From contig NBMC01000009.1 in the NCBI GenBank assembly GCA_002084805.1, positions 1-64,000 on the forward strand: a stretch of 64,000 nt of DNA, given 5' to 3'. The notes beneath the pieces are model-generated. The model saw only the letters and a list, made by a program, of their open reading frames with translations, had not been told where the DNA came from and did no database searches. This DNA comes from Spirochaetaceae bacterium 4572_59. GTDB lineage: Bacteria > Spirochaetota > Spirochaetia > DSM-2461. How positions within the stretch are numbered: the first letter of the stretch is position 1; the number at the start of each line of letters is the position of its first letter. Both the position numbers and the translations under genes were made by a program. Shown piece by piece: positions 52,726 to 62,420 of this stretch.

Positions 52726-53763
52726 TCAGACAAGAACGTCTTCTTCTCCGCTTCTGGCAATAACAACTTCACCTTGTTCTTCCAGTTTACGGATAACAGA
52801 TACAATCTTCTGCTGCGCTTCTTCCACATCTTTCCGTCTGGTGGGTCCCATAAAGTCCATATCTTCCTTCAGCAGAGAAGCGGCACGTTTTGACATGTTC
52901 CGGTATATTTTATCCTGCACTTCCGGATCAACTGCCTTTAGTGCCTTAGCCAGTTCGGCCGTATCAACTTCACGCATAACCCGCTGAACAGCGCGGTCAT
53001 CAAGCATAATAATGTCTTCAAATACAAACATTCTCTTCTTAATTTCTTCGGCCAGTTCAGGATCATCCTCTTCAAGTGATTCTATAATAGTTTTTTCCGT
53101 CGTACGGTCTACCAGGTTGAGAATATCAACAATACTGGGGACTCCACCGGCAGAGGTATAGTCTTCTGAAGACAGAGAGGAAAGTTTCTTTTCCAGAACC
53201 CTTTCCACCTCTCGAAGGATTTCCGGTGAAGTTCTGTCCATGGTTGCAATTCTCTTAGCAACATCCGACTGCTTTTCCTGTGGGAGCTGTCCCAGAATCT
53301 GAGAGGCCTTAAGAGGTTCCAGATAAGCCAGGATCAAAGCGATAGTCTGAGGATGTTCCTGCTGTATAAAATTCAGCAGATGTGACGGATCGGTACGTCT
53401 GACAAAGTCAAAGGGTCTTGTTTTCAAAGAACTGGTCAGACGGTTAATGATATCAACAGCTTTCTGACTTCCCAAAGATTTTTCCAGAAGCTCCCTGGCA
53501 TAGTCGATACCACCGGAAGAGATAAAATCCTGGGCCATCATAAGTTCCTGAAACTCCTGAAGGACTACATCTCTCGATTCGGGGGCAATATTTTCCAAAC
53601 GTGCAATTTCAAATGTCAGAATTTCAATTTCGTCTTCCCTGAGATGTTTGAAAACTTCCGATGAAATTTCCGCGCCCAGGGTGACCAGAAAGATTGCCGC
53701 CTTCTGTTTTCCCGAGAGCTCTTCTTTATGGGCTCCCTTACCCTGGTTATTCGCCTTCGCCAT
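52726..53763 (-). CDS. fliG: Flagellar motor switch protein FliG
   Basis: Rotor protein of 345 residues in three armadillo-like domains. SGKQKAAIFLVTLGAEISSE at the start, the middle EHPQTIALILAYLEPLKASQ with the EHPQ motif, and the C-terminal torque helix with charged residues (DRAVQRVMREVDTAELAKAL) are intact. Confidence 0.96.
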   Translation of the reverse strand: MAKANNQGKGAHKEELSGKQKAAIFLVTLGAEISSEVFKHLREDEIEILTFEIARLENIAPESRDVVLQEFQELMMAQDFISSGGIDYARELLEKSLGSQKAVDIINRLTSSLKTRPFDFVRRTDPSHLLNFIQQEHPQTIALILAYLEPLKASQILGQLPQEKQSDVAKRIATMDRTSPEILREVERVLEKKLSSLSSEDYTSAGGVPSIVDILNLVDRTTEKTIIESLEEDDPELAEEIKKRMFVFEDIIMLDDRAVQRVMREVDTAELAKALKAVDPEVQDKIYRNMSKRAASLLKEDMDFMGPTRRKDVEEAQQKIVSVIRKLEEQGEVVIARSGEEDVLV

Positions 53764-53805
53764 ATACCCCTACTCCTCTAGTATCAAGCGGATACGCCGC
53801 CCTTT

Positions 53806-55515
53806 TCATGATTCTTCTACCATCCAGGTTCTAATCAAATTAGCAACATCCTCTGGATGTTCTCTAGCCATATTCTTGGCATTTTCCTGCATTTCCATTC
53901 TGGCCCGTTCCTGTACGGACATCTCCACATCAATACCTTCTTCTTCAGCCTGACGCAATGTCTGTTCACGAAGAGCCTGATGCTGTCTTGCCAACTCCTC
54001 TTCCCGCAGACGACGCCGTCTTTCCAATTCTTTGGCAATGGCACGGTATACAAAGAAGGCAGCTATCAGTATGATCAGCGCCACAATGGAGTACAGCATA
54101 GTCTGCTGTATCTGCTGCTGACGACGCCATTCAGAATCTTCTGCTTTAAACTCATCCGTTCGGTCAAAAGGGATATGCTGTACCGTAACAGAATCACCTC
54201 TTCCGTTGGAAAACCCTACGGCATGCTGAACAAGTGTCATCGCTTTAGCTAGATCTTCATCGGAGACAGGAGTATACAAGCGTTTGATACGGCCCTTCTC
54301 CAGTATGGGTTTTCCCTTCTCATCATAATCCCAGCTCCAGATTCCGTCCACCGCAACAGCCACCGAGATACGGGCTATTTGAAAGGGACTCTTCTCTTCC
54401 CGAATATTACGTGTGTTAACAACTTCATTCTGAGTGGTACTGTCGCTCTCGTACTTCCCAACCAGATTATTCATATCCTTATAAGCAGGAGCCGTCTGTC
54501 CTTCCTGTCCGGGAGGACCCTCGGGATTAAATCCTGTTCCTTCAAAATTTTCTGATGTATCATTCCGGGAAAGAGTAATGGAATTTACAGTATCCAGCTC
54601 ACTATAGGGAGTTGTGGGATCATCTTCCCGCAATACAATAGGAAAATGTTCCTCTGTGGAAATAGTTTTATTGATAAACTCCAGATCGATATCTATATTG
54701 ACAATGTTAACTCGTTTAGGGGTGAAGACATTCTGCAAAGACCCAAGTATAGTATTTGTATACTGAACTTCCAGTGATTTTTTCTGTTTCAGCATCCGGC
54801 TGGTCAACTCCAGACGGTCAATACTTTCAAGCCCTTCAAAATCATTCAGAATGTTCCCACTGTAATCAAGGATGGTGATATTATCTTCTGTCAGACCTTC
54901 CACGGCAAACTGTATCAATTTAACGATACCTTCGACTTTTGGCCGGCTTGTACTGATATCACTGCCAGGACGGGGAGTTATAATAACAGAAACAGTTACG
55001 GGGTTCTGTTCACTTGAAAAAAGGGTTTTTTCGGGCATAACCAGAGAGACCTGGGCGTTATCCACATCAGCCAGAGCTTTAATATGCTGCTCAAGACTGG
55101 CTGTAATGGCTCTTCTCAGATTAACATCCCTCTCAAAATCGGTAAGAGTCCATCGCTCCACGTCAAAGATCGCCCAGGGATCGGTTTCTGAAGGGATCAA
55201 ATCCTCTCTGATCAGAATAGAGCGCATACTCCGGGCGATCTTGTCGTCGGGAACATAGATCCTGCCATCAGCGTTCAACTTGTATGAAACACCCTCTTCA
55301 TCCAGTTTCAGCATAATCCTGTCATTGGTATCCTGATCTGTTATGGGTACTCCCAGAAGGGGTACCATACTAGGTGTTGAAGAAACGGTAAAAAGCAGAA
55401 CGAGACCCATAAGGGCGCCCACAAGTATACCGGCGAATATTATTTTCTGAATAATTGTCCACTTTCCCCAGACTGTCGAAATCTGGCTCAGTAGCTTTTT
55501 AATCCATTCCAACAT
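53806..55515 (-). CDS. fliF: Flagellar MS-ring protein FliF
   Basis: Basal-body membrane ring, 569 residues. First membrane helix IIFAGILVGALMGLVLLFTV, then YscJ-like ring-building motifs (ALEQHIKALADVDNAQVSLV MPE region), a long periplasmic part, second helix MLYSIVALIILIAAFFVYRA and the C-terminal FliG-binding peptide PEDVANLIRTWMVEE. Complete. It is 43 bases upstream of fliG. Confidence 0.96.
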   Translation of the reverse strand: MLEWIKKLLSQISTVWGKWTIIQKIIFAGILVGALMGLVLLFTVSSTPSMVPLLGVPITDQDTNDRIMLKLDEEGVSYKLNADGRIYVPDDKIARSMRSILIREDLIPSETDPWAIFDVERWTLTDFERDVNLRRAITASLEQHIKALADVDNAQVSLVMPEKTLFSSEQNPVTVSVIITPRPGSDISTSRPKVEGIVKLIQFAVEGLTEDNITILDYSGNILNDFEGLESIDRLELTSRMLKQKKSLEVQYTNTILGSLQNVFTPKRVNIVNIDIDLEFINKTISTEEHFPIVLREDDPTTPYSELDTVNSITLSRNDTSENFEGTGFNPEGPPGQEGQTAPAYKDMNNLVGKYESDSTTQNEVVNTRNIREEKSPFQIARISVAVAVDGIWSWDYDEKGKPILEKGRIKRLYTPVSDEDLAKAMTLVQHAVGFSNGRGDSVTVQHIPFDRTDEFKAEDSEWRRQQQIQQTMLYSIVALIILIAAFFVYRAIAKELERRRRLREEELARQHQALREQTLRQAEEEGIDVEMSVQERARMEMQENAKNMAREHPEDVANLIRTWMVEES

Positions 55516-55585
55516 TTTCCCCTCCCACGGTGAAAACGAAAGGACTTTCGCTTACGGATTAAGTCGAAAAGCCCTGCTTCAGCAT

Positions 55586-55930
55586 TTATCTCATATTGAT
55601 AATATCTTTATAGGCCTGAACAGCCCCGTCAACTATACTCTTTGTCATTTGCAGAGACATGTTTGCTTTAGCCATAGCAATACTGACATCATGGGCCTCT
55701 AAAGAATCGGGTTCGGTAATCATTTGAACAAACATATTGGAACTTTCAATCTGATCCTTATTCGCTTCATTCATACCTTTCCGTACCAGGTCGGCAAAGT
55801 TCAGCTCTGACGGGATTTCTCCTGCTTCATTCTGCCCCGCTACCTTTATATGCTTAGCCATTGTACGGCTAAGAGAAACACTGTTTCCATTAACAAGACT
55901 TTCATTCATAGTATTCAATATGCTGTTCAT
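55586..55930 (-). CDS. fliE: Flagellar hook-basal body protein FliE
   Basis: Rod/MS-ring adaptor of 114 residues with the family end SIAMAKANMSLQMTKSIVDG and AVQAYKDIINMR. Located between flgC (3 bases) and fliF (70 bases), the usual place. Confidence 0.95.
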   Translation of the reverse strand: MNSILNTMNESLVNGNSVSLSRTMAKHIKVAGQNEAGEIPSELNFADLVRKGMNEANKDQIESSNMFVQMITEPDSLEAHDVSIAMAKANMSLQMTKSIVDGAVQAYKDIINMR

Positions 55931-55933
55931 CTA

Positions 55934-56392
55934 TTACCTCCCGATTTCTAGTGCTTTCTGGAACATACTCTTGCTGCCGTCCATAATAGCTACATTCGCT
56001 TCATAAGCCCTGGTAGCCGAAATCATATCGACCATTTCATTAACGACATTCACATTGGGATATTCCACATAACCTTTCTGTGGTCCTGTTTTTATGGCAT
56101 CAGGATGAGTGGGATCATAAACAAGCCTCAGCTCTGCATCCATATCCTTCTCAATTTTAGACACACGTACACCCGATCCAATTCCGTTATCCAGAGATTC
56201 AGGAAGAAAAGGTGTTCTCCAGTAAGGCTGATCGACTATTGGCCGGAACACGACCCTGCTTTTCCGGAAAGGTCCGCCTTCGGCAGTTCGTGTGGTATTG
56301 GCATTGGCAATATTATCAGAGATAACATCCAGTCTCATTCTTTCTGCTGAAAGACCCGAGGCTGCTGTATTTATTGAACTGAATAAACCCAT
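55934..56392 (-). CDS. flgC: Flagellar rod protein FlgC
   Basis: Proximal rod subunit, 152 residues. INTAASGLSAERMRLDVISD with the rod motif NIANANTTRT at the start, the central YVEYPNVNVVNEMVDMISAT and the C-terminal helix YEANVAIMDGSKSMFQKAL are clear. Confidence 0.96.
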   Translation of the reverse strand: MGLFSSINTAASGLSAERMRLDVISDNIANANTTRTAEGGPFRKSRVVFRPIVDQPYWRTPFLPESLDNGIGSGVRVSKIEKDMDAELRLVYDPTHPDAIKTGPQKGYVEYPNVNVVNEMVDMISATRAYEANVAIMDGSKSMFQKALEIGR

Positions 56393-56403
56393 ACTTTATC
56401 TCC

Positions 56404-56820
56404 TTACCTTACTACCATATTGATCTGTGAAAACTGCCATGCCAGGGACTGACTCATCAGTTCATACATCATCTGATTTTCTGTAGATGCCATAATTTCC
56501 TGTTCGATATCCACATTATTACCGTTATTTTTTGAGGTAGTCAGGTAGTCTAGCACTCGACGGGGTCTGACCGAACGGTAGTCGGTGGTTTCATTAAAAC
56601 TCATGTGCCGTGGATCACTCACACGGGCAGGGAGGGTATGCTTGTTTTCAGAAGCCATGGCCTTAGCAAGCTCCGCTTCGAAATTAACATCACTTCTTTT
56701 AAAGTTTGGAGTTTCTGCATTGGCTATATTATTGGATATGACTTCACGCCTAAGGAGTGAAACATCCATGGTTCTCTGCAGGACATCTACTGTTTTTCCG
56801 AAGTTATTACCTGTAAACAT
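56404..56820 (-). CDS. flgB: Flagellar rod protein FlgB
   Basis: Proximal rod subunit, 138 residues: LQRTMDVSLLRREVISNNIA NAETPNFKRSD in the N-terminal half and ASTENQMMYELMSQSLAWQF at the end. It is the first gene of the flagellar cluster. A sigma-28-like promoter sequence lies 41 to 68 bases upstream of the start. Confidence 0.95.
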   Translation of the reverse strand: MFTGNNFGKTVDVLQRTMDVSLLRREVISNNIANAETPNFKRSDVNFEAELAKAMASENKHTLPARVSDPRHMSFNETTDYRSVRPRRVLDYLTTSKNNGNNVDIEQEIMASTENQMMYELMSQSLAWQFSQINMVVR

Positions 56821-56860
56821 ACTAATACTACCTCATTCATACTTAGTCGAATCTCTTCCA

Positions 56861-56888
56861 TCATCGGCAAAAAAGACGGACAATCTTA
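56861..56888 (-). promoter_or_regulatory. Candidate sigma-28 promoter of the flgB cluster
   Basis: On the minus strand TAAGATTG (56888-56881), 12 bases, then GCCGATGA (56868-56861). The enteric FliA consensus is TAAAGTTT, 11 bases, GCCGATAA, so the -10 matches in 7 of 8. It lies in the 113-base gap between hslU and flgB. A sigma-28 promoter for rod/hook genes would be unlike enteric bacteria but has been described for treponemal motility genes. Confidence 0.5.
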
Positions 56889-56933
56889 TAGAAAAGTCCA
56901 GGAATCGAGCTAATCCGCCCTTTTCAGCCGATT

Positions 56934-58310
56934 CTACAGGATATACCGGCTCAAATCCCGATCCTGCATAACATCATTCAAACGCTCATTCACAAATTCC
57001 GCTGTAACTGGAATAGTCTGACCGCCAAGGTCGGGAGCATTGAAGGAAACATCCTCCAAGAGATGCTCCATAATTGTATGAAGCCGTCTGGCTCCTATAT
57101 TTTCGGTACGATTATTTACCTCTTCTGCAATTTCAGCCAGTCTTCTGGTTGCGTCAGAAGAAAAACTCAGAGTGACATTTTCAGTTTTCAATAGTTCTAT
57201 ATACTGGTGAATCAGGGCATTTCGGGGCTGCGTCAGGATCATTTCAAAGGCATCCGCATCCAAATCTTCCAGTTCCACTCGTATGGGAAAACGGCCCTGC
57301 AGTTCAGGAATCAGATCAGAGGGTTTTGATAAATTAAAGGCACCGGCTGCAATAAACAGAATATGGGAGGTATCGATCATACCAAATTTGGTATTGACTG
57401 TGCTTCCTTCCACGATGGGAAGAATATCCCTCTGAACGCCCTCCCGGGAGACATCCTGTCCGCCGGACTGACTAGCCTTATTGGCAATTTTATCGATTTC
57501 ATCAATAAAAATGATTCCCATATTCTGAACACGATCTCGTGCAATATCAACGGCATTATCCGAGTCAATCAGCCGGTCTGTCTGCTCACTCAGTAAGATA
57601 TCTCTGGCCTGAGAAACACTAACCTTACGGGATTTCTTGTTTCCTCCACCAAAAATATTTCCAAGAGCACCCAGTTTCATATCCATGGCTTCAAAATTAT
57701 TGCCCGAGAATATCTCGATAGAAGGAGAGCTGCCTGAGGAGACTTTGACATCCACCGGGCGATCTTCCAACTCTCCATCTTTGAGTTTTCTTCTTAAAAT
57801 TTCTCTTGTATGGGCACCGGGTACTTCAGGAATTACATCCGGTAAATTACCCTCATTATCTGGAACAGGCTTGATATTTTTAGATCCCGGAAGAAGCAAA
57901 TCCAAAAGCGCTTCTTCTGTAGCAAGCTCAGCCTCTTCCTTAACCCCATCCTTCAGCTCGGACTTGACCATGGAAACAGCCGCAGCCATCAGGTCACGAA
58001 CCATGGATTCCACATCACGACCGACATATCCCACTTCTGTAAACTTTGTAGCTTCCACTTTAATAAAAGGGGCTCCACAGAGACGTGAAAGTCTTCTGGC
58101 AATTTCGGTTTTACCCACGCCGGTGGGTCCAATCATGATAATATTCTTGGGGGCGATCTCATCCCGCAAATCTTCTGGAAGCTTAGAACGGCGCAGCCGG
58201 TTCCGCAGGGCAATGGCGACCGCCTTTTTAGCTTTTTCCTGACCGATAATATATTTATCCAGTTCTGAAACTATCTCCTTGGGAGTCTGTTGTTCCAAAG
58301 CTATATTCAT
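56934..58310 (-). CDS. hslU: ATP-dependent protease ATPase subunit HslU (ClpY)
   Basis: AAA+ unfoldase of 458 residues. Walker [20 protein letters not shown], the intermediate I domain (about 105-235), Walker [14 protein letters not shown], the sensor-2 region [19 protein letters not shown] and the C-terminal YIL tail that docks into HslV are all present. Overlaps hslV by four bases. Confidence 0.96.
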   Translation of the reverse strand: MNIALEQQTPKEIVSELDKYIIGQEKAKKAVAIALRNRLRRSKLPEDLRDEIAPKNIIMIGPTGVGKTEIARRLSRLCGAPFIKVEATKFTEVGYVGRDVESMVRDLMAAAVSMVKSELKDGVKEEAELATEEALLDLLLPGSKNIKPVPDNEGNLPDVIPEVPGAHTREILRRKLKDGELEDRPVDVKVSSGSSPSIEIFSGNNFEAMDMKLGALGNIFGGGNKKSRKVSVSQARDILLSEQTDRLIDSDNAVDIARDRVQNMGIIFIDEIDKIANKASQSGGQDVSREGVQRDILPIVEGSTVNTKFGMIDTSHILFIAAGAFNLSKPSDLIPELQGRFPIRVELEDLDADAFEMILTQPRNALIHQYIELLKTENVTLSFSSDATRRLAEIAEEVNNRTENIGARRLHTIMEHLLEDVSFNAPDLGGQTIPVTAEFVNERLNDVMQDRDLSRYIL

Positions 58311-58849
58311 GAGATTTCCTCCACAATGATGTTGTGATTAGTGTAAACGCAGATATCTGCCGCAATTTTGAGAGACTTTTCCGCGATTTCAGTTGCGCTA
58401 TAATCAGAGCCCTCCAGGAAAGCCTGAGCAGCAGCATAGGCATAGTTCCCACCGGAACCGATAGCAATAGTACCGCCTTCGGGTTCGATGACATCTCCAT
58501 TACCCGAAAGGAGAAGAATTTTATCCTTATCCATAATCAGGAGCATGGCTTCCAGTTTACGTAAAGCTCTGTCGGTTCTCCAATCTTTTGCCAACTCTAC
58601 GGCAGAACGCGTAATATCACCGTTGAACTCGCGGAGTTTTCCTTCAAATCGTTCTTCCAGCGTGAAGGCATCTGCAGTTGAACCGGCAAATCCTGCCACA
58701 ACTTTATCATTAAACAAACGGCGGACTTTCCGGGCATTTCCCTTCATCACAACAGATTCTCCCATTGTGACCTGTCCATCCCCTGCCATGGCCATCTGAC
58801 CATCCCGGCTGACAGCCAGAATGGTAGTTCCCATTATTTTTATACTCAT
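58307..58849 (-). CDS. hslV: ATP-dependent protease proteolytic subunit HslV (ClpQ)
   Basis: Proteasome-like peptidase, 180 residues. The catalytic Thr must be exposed by removing a short propeptide (MSIKIMG before TTILAV); such a propeptide is also seen in Bacillus. AGDGQVTMG, the [10 protein letters not shown] motif and [19 protein letters not shown] match the family. Overlaps xerC and hslU by four bases each. Confidence 0.95.
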   Translation of the reverse strand: MSIKIMGTTILAVSRDGQMAMAGDGQVTMGESVVMKGNARKVRRLFNDKVVAGFAGSTADAFTLEERFEGKLREFNGDITRSAVELAKDWRTDRALRKLEAMLLIMDKDKILLLSGNGDVIEPEGGTIAIGSGGNYAYAAAQAFLEGSDYSATEIAEKSLKIAADICVYTNHNIIVEEIS

Positions 58850-59775
58850 ACTACAGTACTCCTGTGATTTCTTTTTCTTTCTCGTCCATGAGGATGGGCT
58901 CGCCGGTAAACCTGGCGGATCCTCTCTATACCCGTATGGGTATAAACCTGAGTAGTAGAGAGGCTAGCATGCCCCAGCATCTCCTGAACCACTCTGATAT
59001 CGGCTCCTTCGTTCAGAAGTTCCGTAGCAAAAGCATGACGGAACGCATGTGCTCCGACCTTACGGTTCAATCCGGTTTTCCTCAAATATTTCTGAATTAT
59101 ATAATACACCCCTCGGGTTGTTAAGCGGTCGCAGCGATAATCAAGAATCAGCGCTTTCTTTTCTCCCTTTCCCATAGATCTCAATTTTTCCTGCCGTACA
59201 GGAAGATAGGCAGACAAGGCATCCCTGGCACTCTTGCCGATAAAAACAAAACGCTGCCTTCCCCCTTTTCCCCTGATAAGAATTCGGTCATTTTTCATGG
59301 CATCCGCATTAAGAGCACACAGTTCACTAACACGGCAGCCTGTGGAGTATAAAAGTTCAAAAAGAGTCTTATCTCTTAAGCTTTCAAAACTATTTCCCTC
59401 GGATTCATCAATTAATATTTCCACTTCCCGATTTGTCAGATAGACAGGAAGTGTAGAAGGATTCTTCTGAGACCTTAACGCTGTAAAGGGATTTCCGGAG
59501 CTATCCCCCCTCTTCTCCAGATACTGATAGAATCCTTTCAGAGAAGAGAGAGTCCGGTTAATAGTAGCCGGAGAAAGCTGTCTCATAGTTAAAGAACTGA
59601 TATAAAGGCGGGCGATATCACGGTTAACCTTTTCCGGAGCAACTTCCTCCTGCTCCAGAAACTGAAACCAGCTTCTGATATCATTACTGTAAGCCTGCAG
59701 GGTTCTCTCGGAAAGAGTCCGAATGTTACGACAGGATAGAATGTAATTTGAAAGCCATTTTTCAGTATTATTCAT
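58846..59775 (-). CDS. xerC: Tyrosine recombinase XerC
   Basis: Site-specific recombinase that resolves chromosome dimers at dif with a partner. SAM-like N-terminal domain (about 1-95) and catalytic domain with Arg in [12 protein letters not shown], Lys in RGKGGRQR, His-x-x-Arg in [13 protein letters not shown], His in [11 protein letters not shown] and the nucleophile Tyr in VYTHTGI. The ATG at 59775 is preferred over the TTG at 59778. Overlaps dprA and hslV. The position before hslV-hslU corresponds to Bacillus codV, hence XerC; the C/D choice is partly by context. Confidence 0.9.
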   Translation of the reverse strand: MNNTEKWLSNYILSCRNIRTLSERTLQAYSNDIRSWFQFLEQEEVAPEKVNRDIARLYISSLTMRQLSPATINRTLSSLKGFYQYLEKRGDSSGNPFTALRSQKNPSTLPVYLTNREVEILIDESEGNSFESLRDKTLFELLYSTGCRVSELCALNADAMKNDRILIRGKGGRQRFVFIGKSARDALSAYLPVRQEKLRSMGKGEKKALILDYRCDRLTTRGVYYIIQKYLRKTGLNRKVGAHAFRHAFATELLNEGADIRVVQEMLGHASLSTTQVYTHTGIERIRQVYRRAHPHGRERKRNHRSTVV

Positions 59776-60778
59776 CAATCTGCGTTCTTCCTTTATAAAA
59801 TACGAGTGAACCCTTTATTTCTTCTCTCAACATAAAAGATGCAAAATGAGCCGCATCATCTGTTCTTCCGCCGGAAAGACCATAAGATTCCTGCATACTA
59901 CGAAAAGGATCCGGAATATGAGGAAATATATCCTTCAAAGTATTGAGAACAGTTGCTCCCTGTTCGGCCAGTTTTACCGTTCCCTGGCATCCATTCCCAT
60001 AAAGACCACTGGCGTGAACAAAAACTTCCCGTCCCTGATCCAGTCCATAATCAGCCGTATAAAGAGCGCCGGAACGCCTGGGAGCCTGGACAATAACAAT
60101 ATGAGTACTCAAACCGCTTATCAGTCTGTTCCTTTTAGGAAAGTTGTAACGGGCCGGGGCTGTTCCGGGAAAAAACTCACTGATCAGTCCGCCACCCTTT
60201 GTAATAATATCGGCAGCCATCGATCTGTGTGAAGAGGGATAGGGTCTATCACAGCCTGTCCCCAACACGGCCCAGGTCCTACCATGAAGAGCCAACGCAC
60301 CCTTATGAGCGGCACCGTCTATTCCCGCAGCCATACCCGAAACAAGGGGGATATCCCCACGTACGGCATCCATCCCCAGGGAAAAAGCGCTGCGGTCGGC
60401 CTCCAGTGAGGGTTTTCTTGTTCCCACAACAGAGAGAACCGGAACATTCTCGGGAGGAAGAGTCCCTTTCCAGAACAGGACAAGAGGTGGATCATATATC
60501 TCTTTCAGCAAGGGAGGATAGGATTGGGATCCATAGACAGCGAAATGGATTCCACTTGTTTCCATATTTTCCCTATCCCGTCGGGCTTTTTCCAGCATTT
60601 CTGCCATGTTGAAAGAACGGCAGCGCAGCCTTCGACCAAGAAACCACTCCGTTTCATAACGAGTCAGCTTAGTAAAGGAAGCTTCAGTTGGAAATTCCTT
60701 CAGGAGCTTCAACTTTTCTTCCAGAGTCAGATAAGAGAGTCCATGCAAAGCAAAGAGAACGTGAATATTATCTACCAT
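59768..60778 (-). CDS. dprA: DNA processing protein DprA (Smf)
   Basis: Cytoplasmic protein that loads RecA onto incoming single-stranded DNA during transformation, 336 residues. An N-terminal helical (SAM-like) domain, the Rossmann-fold core (SVVGTRKPS, LVSGMAAGIDGAAHKGALAL, TWAVLGTGCDRPYPSSHRSM, SEFFPGTAPARYNFPKRNRL) and no winged C-terminal domain, only a short variable tail. Overlaps xerC by 8 to 11 bases and the lipoprotein gene by 7. Confidence 0.94.
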   Translation of the reverse strand: MVDNIHVLFALHGLSYLTLEEKLKLLKEFPTEASFTKLTRYETEWFLGRRLRCRSFNMAEMLEKARRDRENMETSGIHFAVYGSQSYPPLLKEIYDPPLVLFWKGTLPPENVPVLSVVGTRKPSLEADRSAFSLGMDAVRGDIPLVSGMAAGIDGAAHKGALALHGRTWAVLGTGCDRPYPSSHRSMAADIITKGGGLISEFFPGTAPARYNFPKRNRLISGLSTHIVIVQAPRRSGALYTADYGLDQGREVFVHASGLYGNGCQGTVKLAEQGATVLNTLKDIFPHIPDPFRSMQESYGLSGGRTDDAAHFASFMLREEIKGSLVFYKGRTQIDE

Positions 60779-61521
60779 TTTTTCTCCTTTATCCGCTGAA
60801 TATAGACTCGTGCTTGTTCTTTTTCTTCTTCCGTAGAAGACAGGCTCAACACCTTATTGTAGTGGTCCATAGCCGATTCAAGCTTTCCCATATCTTCCAG
60901 CAGCTGAGCATACAACAGCTGACCTTTGCTGTCGCTACGCTCTATGGATACATACTTTTTCAGATATGGTTCCGCTTCAAAAGACCGTTTTAATTCATAG
61001 ATATACAGGATTGCCAGGCTATAATAGGGAGTTGAGAATTTCGGTTCTACCGCAATAGCCCGCCGGTAATCTTGTTCGACCAGGTTCATTTCCGCCATAC
61101 GAAGCTGAGGATCCTGCCTGGTCAAAGCCAGACGGGAGAGAGCGACAGCCCTGTAATAGTAGAGACGGCCGGATTCGGGAGAGAACTCCAGAGAGTGGCT
61201 GAAGCTCTCTTTGGCAGGTCCATACATTTTATAATCAAGAAACTTCAAGCCTAGGGTTTTATAGTAACGTCCCGTATTTCTACCGGCAGTAATGGCGTCA
61301 TTCAGTTCATTTTCCCAACGATTAAGCTCTTTCCGGATTTCACGGATTTCGGCAGGTTCAACAGCTGGATCCGCATTACTTCCAGCTTCCAACTCATAAA
61401 CCCGCCCGGCCAGCTCGGTATTTCGATCACCCCGGCAGCCTGACAAGACCAGAGAAATAGCAATTAAAATCAGGATGCATGTGAGAATCTGTATATGTAC
61501 AAAAACTTTTTTCTCTTTCAT
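60772..61521 (-). CDS. TPR-containing lipoprotein
   Basis: The lipobox ISLVLSGCRG after a hydrophobic leader marks it as a lipoprotein (Cys29). The mature part (about 220 residues) has a helical start and three or four tetratricopeptide repeats, e.g. GRYYKTLGLKFLDYKMYGPA KESFSHSLEFSP, GRLYYYRAVALSRL, PYYSLAILYIYELKRSFEAE, GQLLYAQLLEDMGKLESAMD. It sits between xerD and dprA and would act in the envelope as a scaffold. Its partner is unknown. Confidence 0.82.
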   Translation of the reverse strand: MKEKKVFVHIQILTCILILIAISLVLSGCRGDRNTELAGRVYELEAGSNADPAVEPAEIREIRKELNRWENELNDAITAGRNTGRYYKTLGLKFLDYKMYGPAKESFSHSLEFSPESGRLYYYRAVALSRLALTRQDPQLRMAEMNLVEQDYRRAIAVEPKFSTPYYSLAILYIYELKRSFEAEPYLKKYVSIERSDSKGQLLYAQLLEDMGKLESAMDHYNKVLSLSSTEEEKEQARVYIQRIKEKKW

Positions 61522-61523
61522 AA

Positions 61524-62417
61524 CTACCCCCTGGGATGAAAATCTCCATGTGCTTTTTCCAGATCATCCCGATCAAGATGGGTATAGATCTGAGTTGTAC
61601 TGATATCAGAATGTCCCAGCATCTCCTGAACACTTCTCAAATCTGCTCCGCCCTGAAGCAGATGGGTAGCAAAGGAGTGCCTCAGGGTATGAATCTTTCC
61701 TGAAACACCCGCACTGTCTGCGATGGTACGGAAGTTTTTCCACATCCCTTTGCGGGAAAGACCGTTCCCCCGATTATTCAAGAAGACCTTATTTGTCTGT
61801 ACTCCAGGTTTCAGCATTCTCGGACGGATATCGCTCAGATAGAGACGAAGCCAGTATTCCGCCTCAGCTCCCAGCGGGACCCACCTCTCTTTGCTGCCCT
61901 TACCGAAGATCTGAACCATAGCCTCATCCAGATAGATATGGTTCATCTCCATGTCCACTGCTTCAGAAACTCTGAGTCCACAGGAATAGATCAGCTCAAA
62001 AAGCGTTCTATCCCTCTTTCCCAGTACAGAGTCCAAAGGGATGGCATCCAGAAATACTTCTACCTCATCAAGATTCATAACCTCGGGAAGAGATTGGGTA
62101 ATGCGTGGCATATCGATCCCGTTGAGTGGATTATCCGTTCTCACAGCTGTGAGAAGCAGATATTCCATAAGGGAACGCAGGCTGCTGAAAATACGTGAAA
62201 GGGTCCGGGGACTGAGAGCCCTTTCTTTCTGTCGTTCATGAATAAGATAATCCTCTAGCATAAGCGTATCCAGAGTTTTCCAATTACGACCGGATTCTAG
62301 TAGAAAGTTCTCCAGTTTCAATACTTCCCGCAGATAAGCCTCTACCGTATTGGGAGACATACGGAGCTCAACACGCAGGTAGCTATCATACTGACGGGAG
62401 ACTTTCATTTCAGTCAC
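61524..62417 (-). CDS. xerD: Tyrosine recombinase XerD
   Basis: Second Xer recombinase, 297 residues, the likely partner of XerC at dif. Catalytic residues: Arg in SCGLRVSEAVDM, Lys in FGKGSKERW, His-x-x-Arg in HTLRHSFATHLL, His in MLGHSDISTTQ, Tyr in IYTHLDRDD. The GTG at 62417, seven bases after GAGGG at the end of ftsZ, is preferred over the ATG at 62408. Position next to ftsZ links it to division. The C/D assignment is by similarity of the LQGGADLRSVQEMLGH stretch. Confidence 0.9.
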   Translation of the reverse strand: MTEMKVSRQYDSYLRVELRMSPNTVEAYLREVLKLENFLLESGRNWKTLDTLMLEDYLIHERQKERALSPRTLSRIFSSLRSLMEYLLLTAVRTDNPLNGIDMPRITQSLPEVMNLDEVEVFLDAIPLDSVLGKRDRTLFELIYSCGLRVSEAVDMEMNHIYLDEAMVQIFGKGSKERWVPLGAEAEYWLRLYLSDIRPRMLKPGVQTNKVFLNNRGNGLSRKGMWKNFRTIADSAGVSGKIHTLRHSFATHLLQGGADLRSVQEMLGHSDISTTQIYTHLDRDDLEKAHGDFHPRG

Positions 62418-62420
62418 TGG

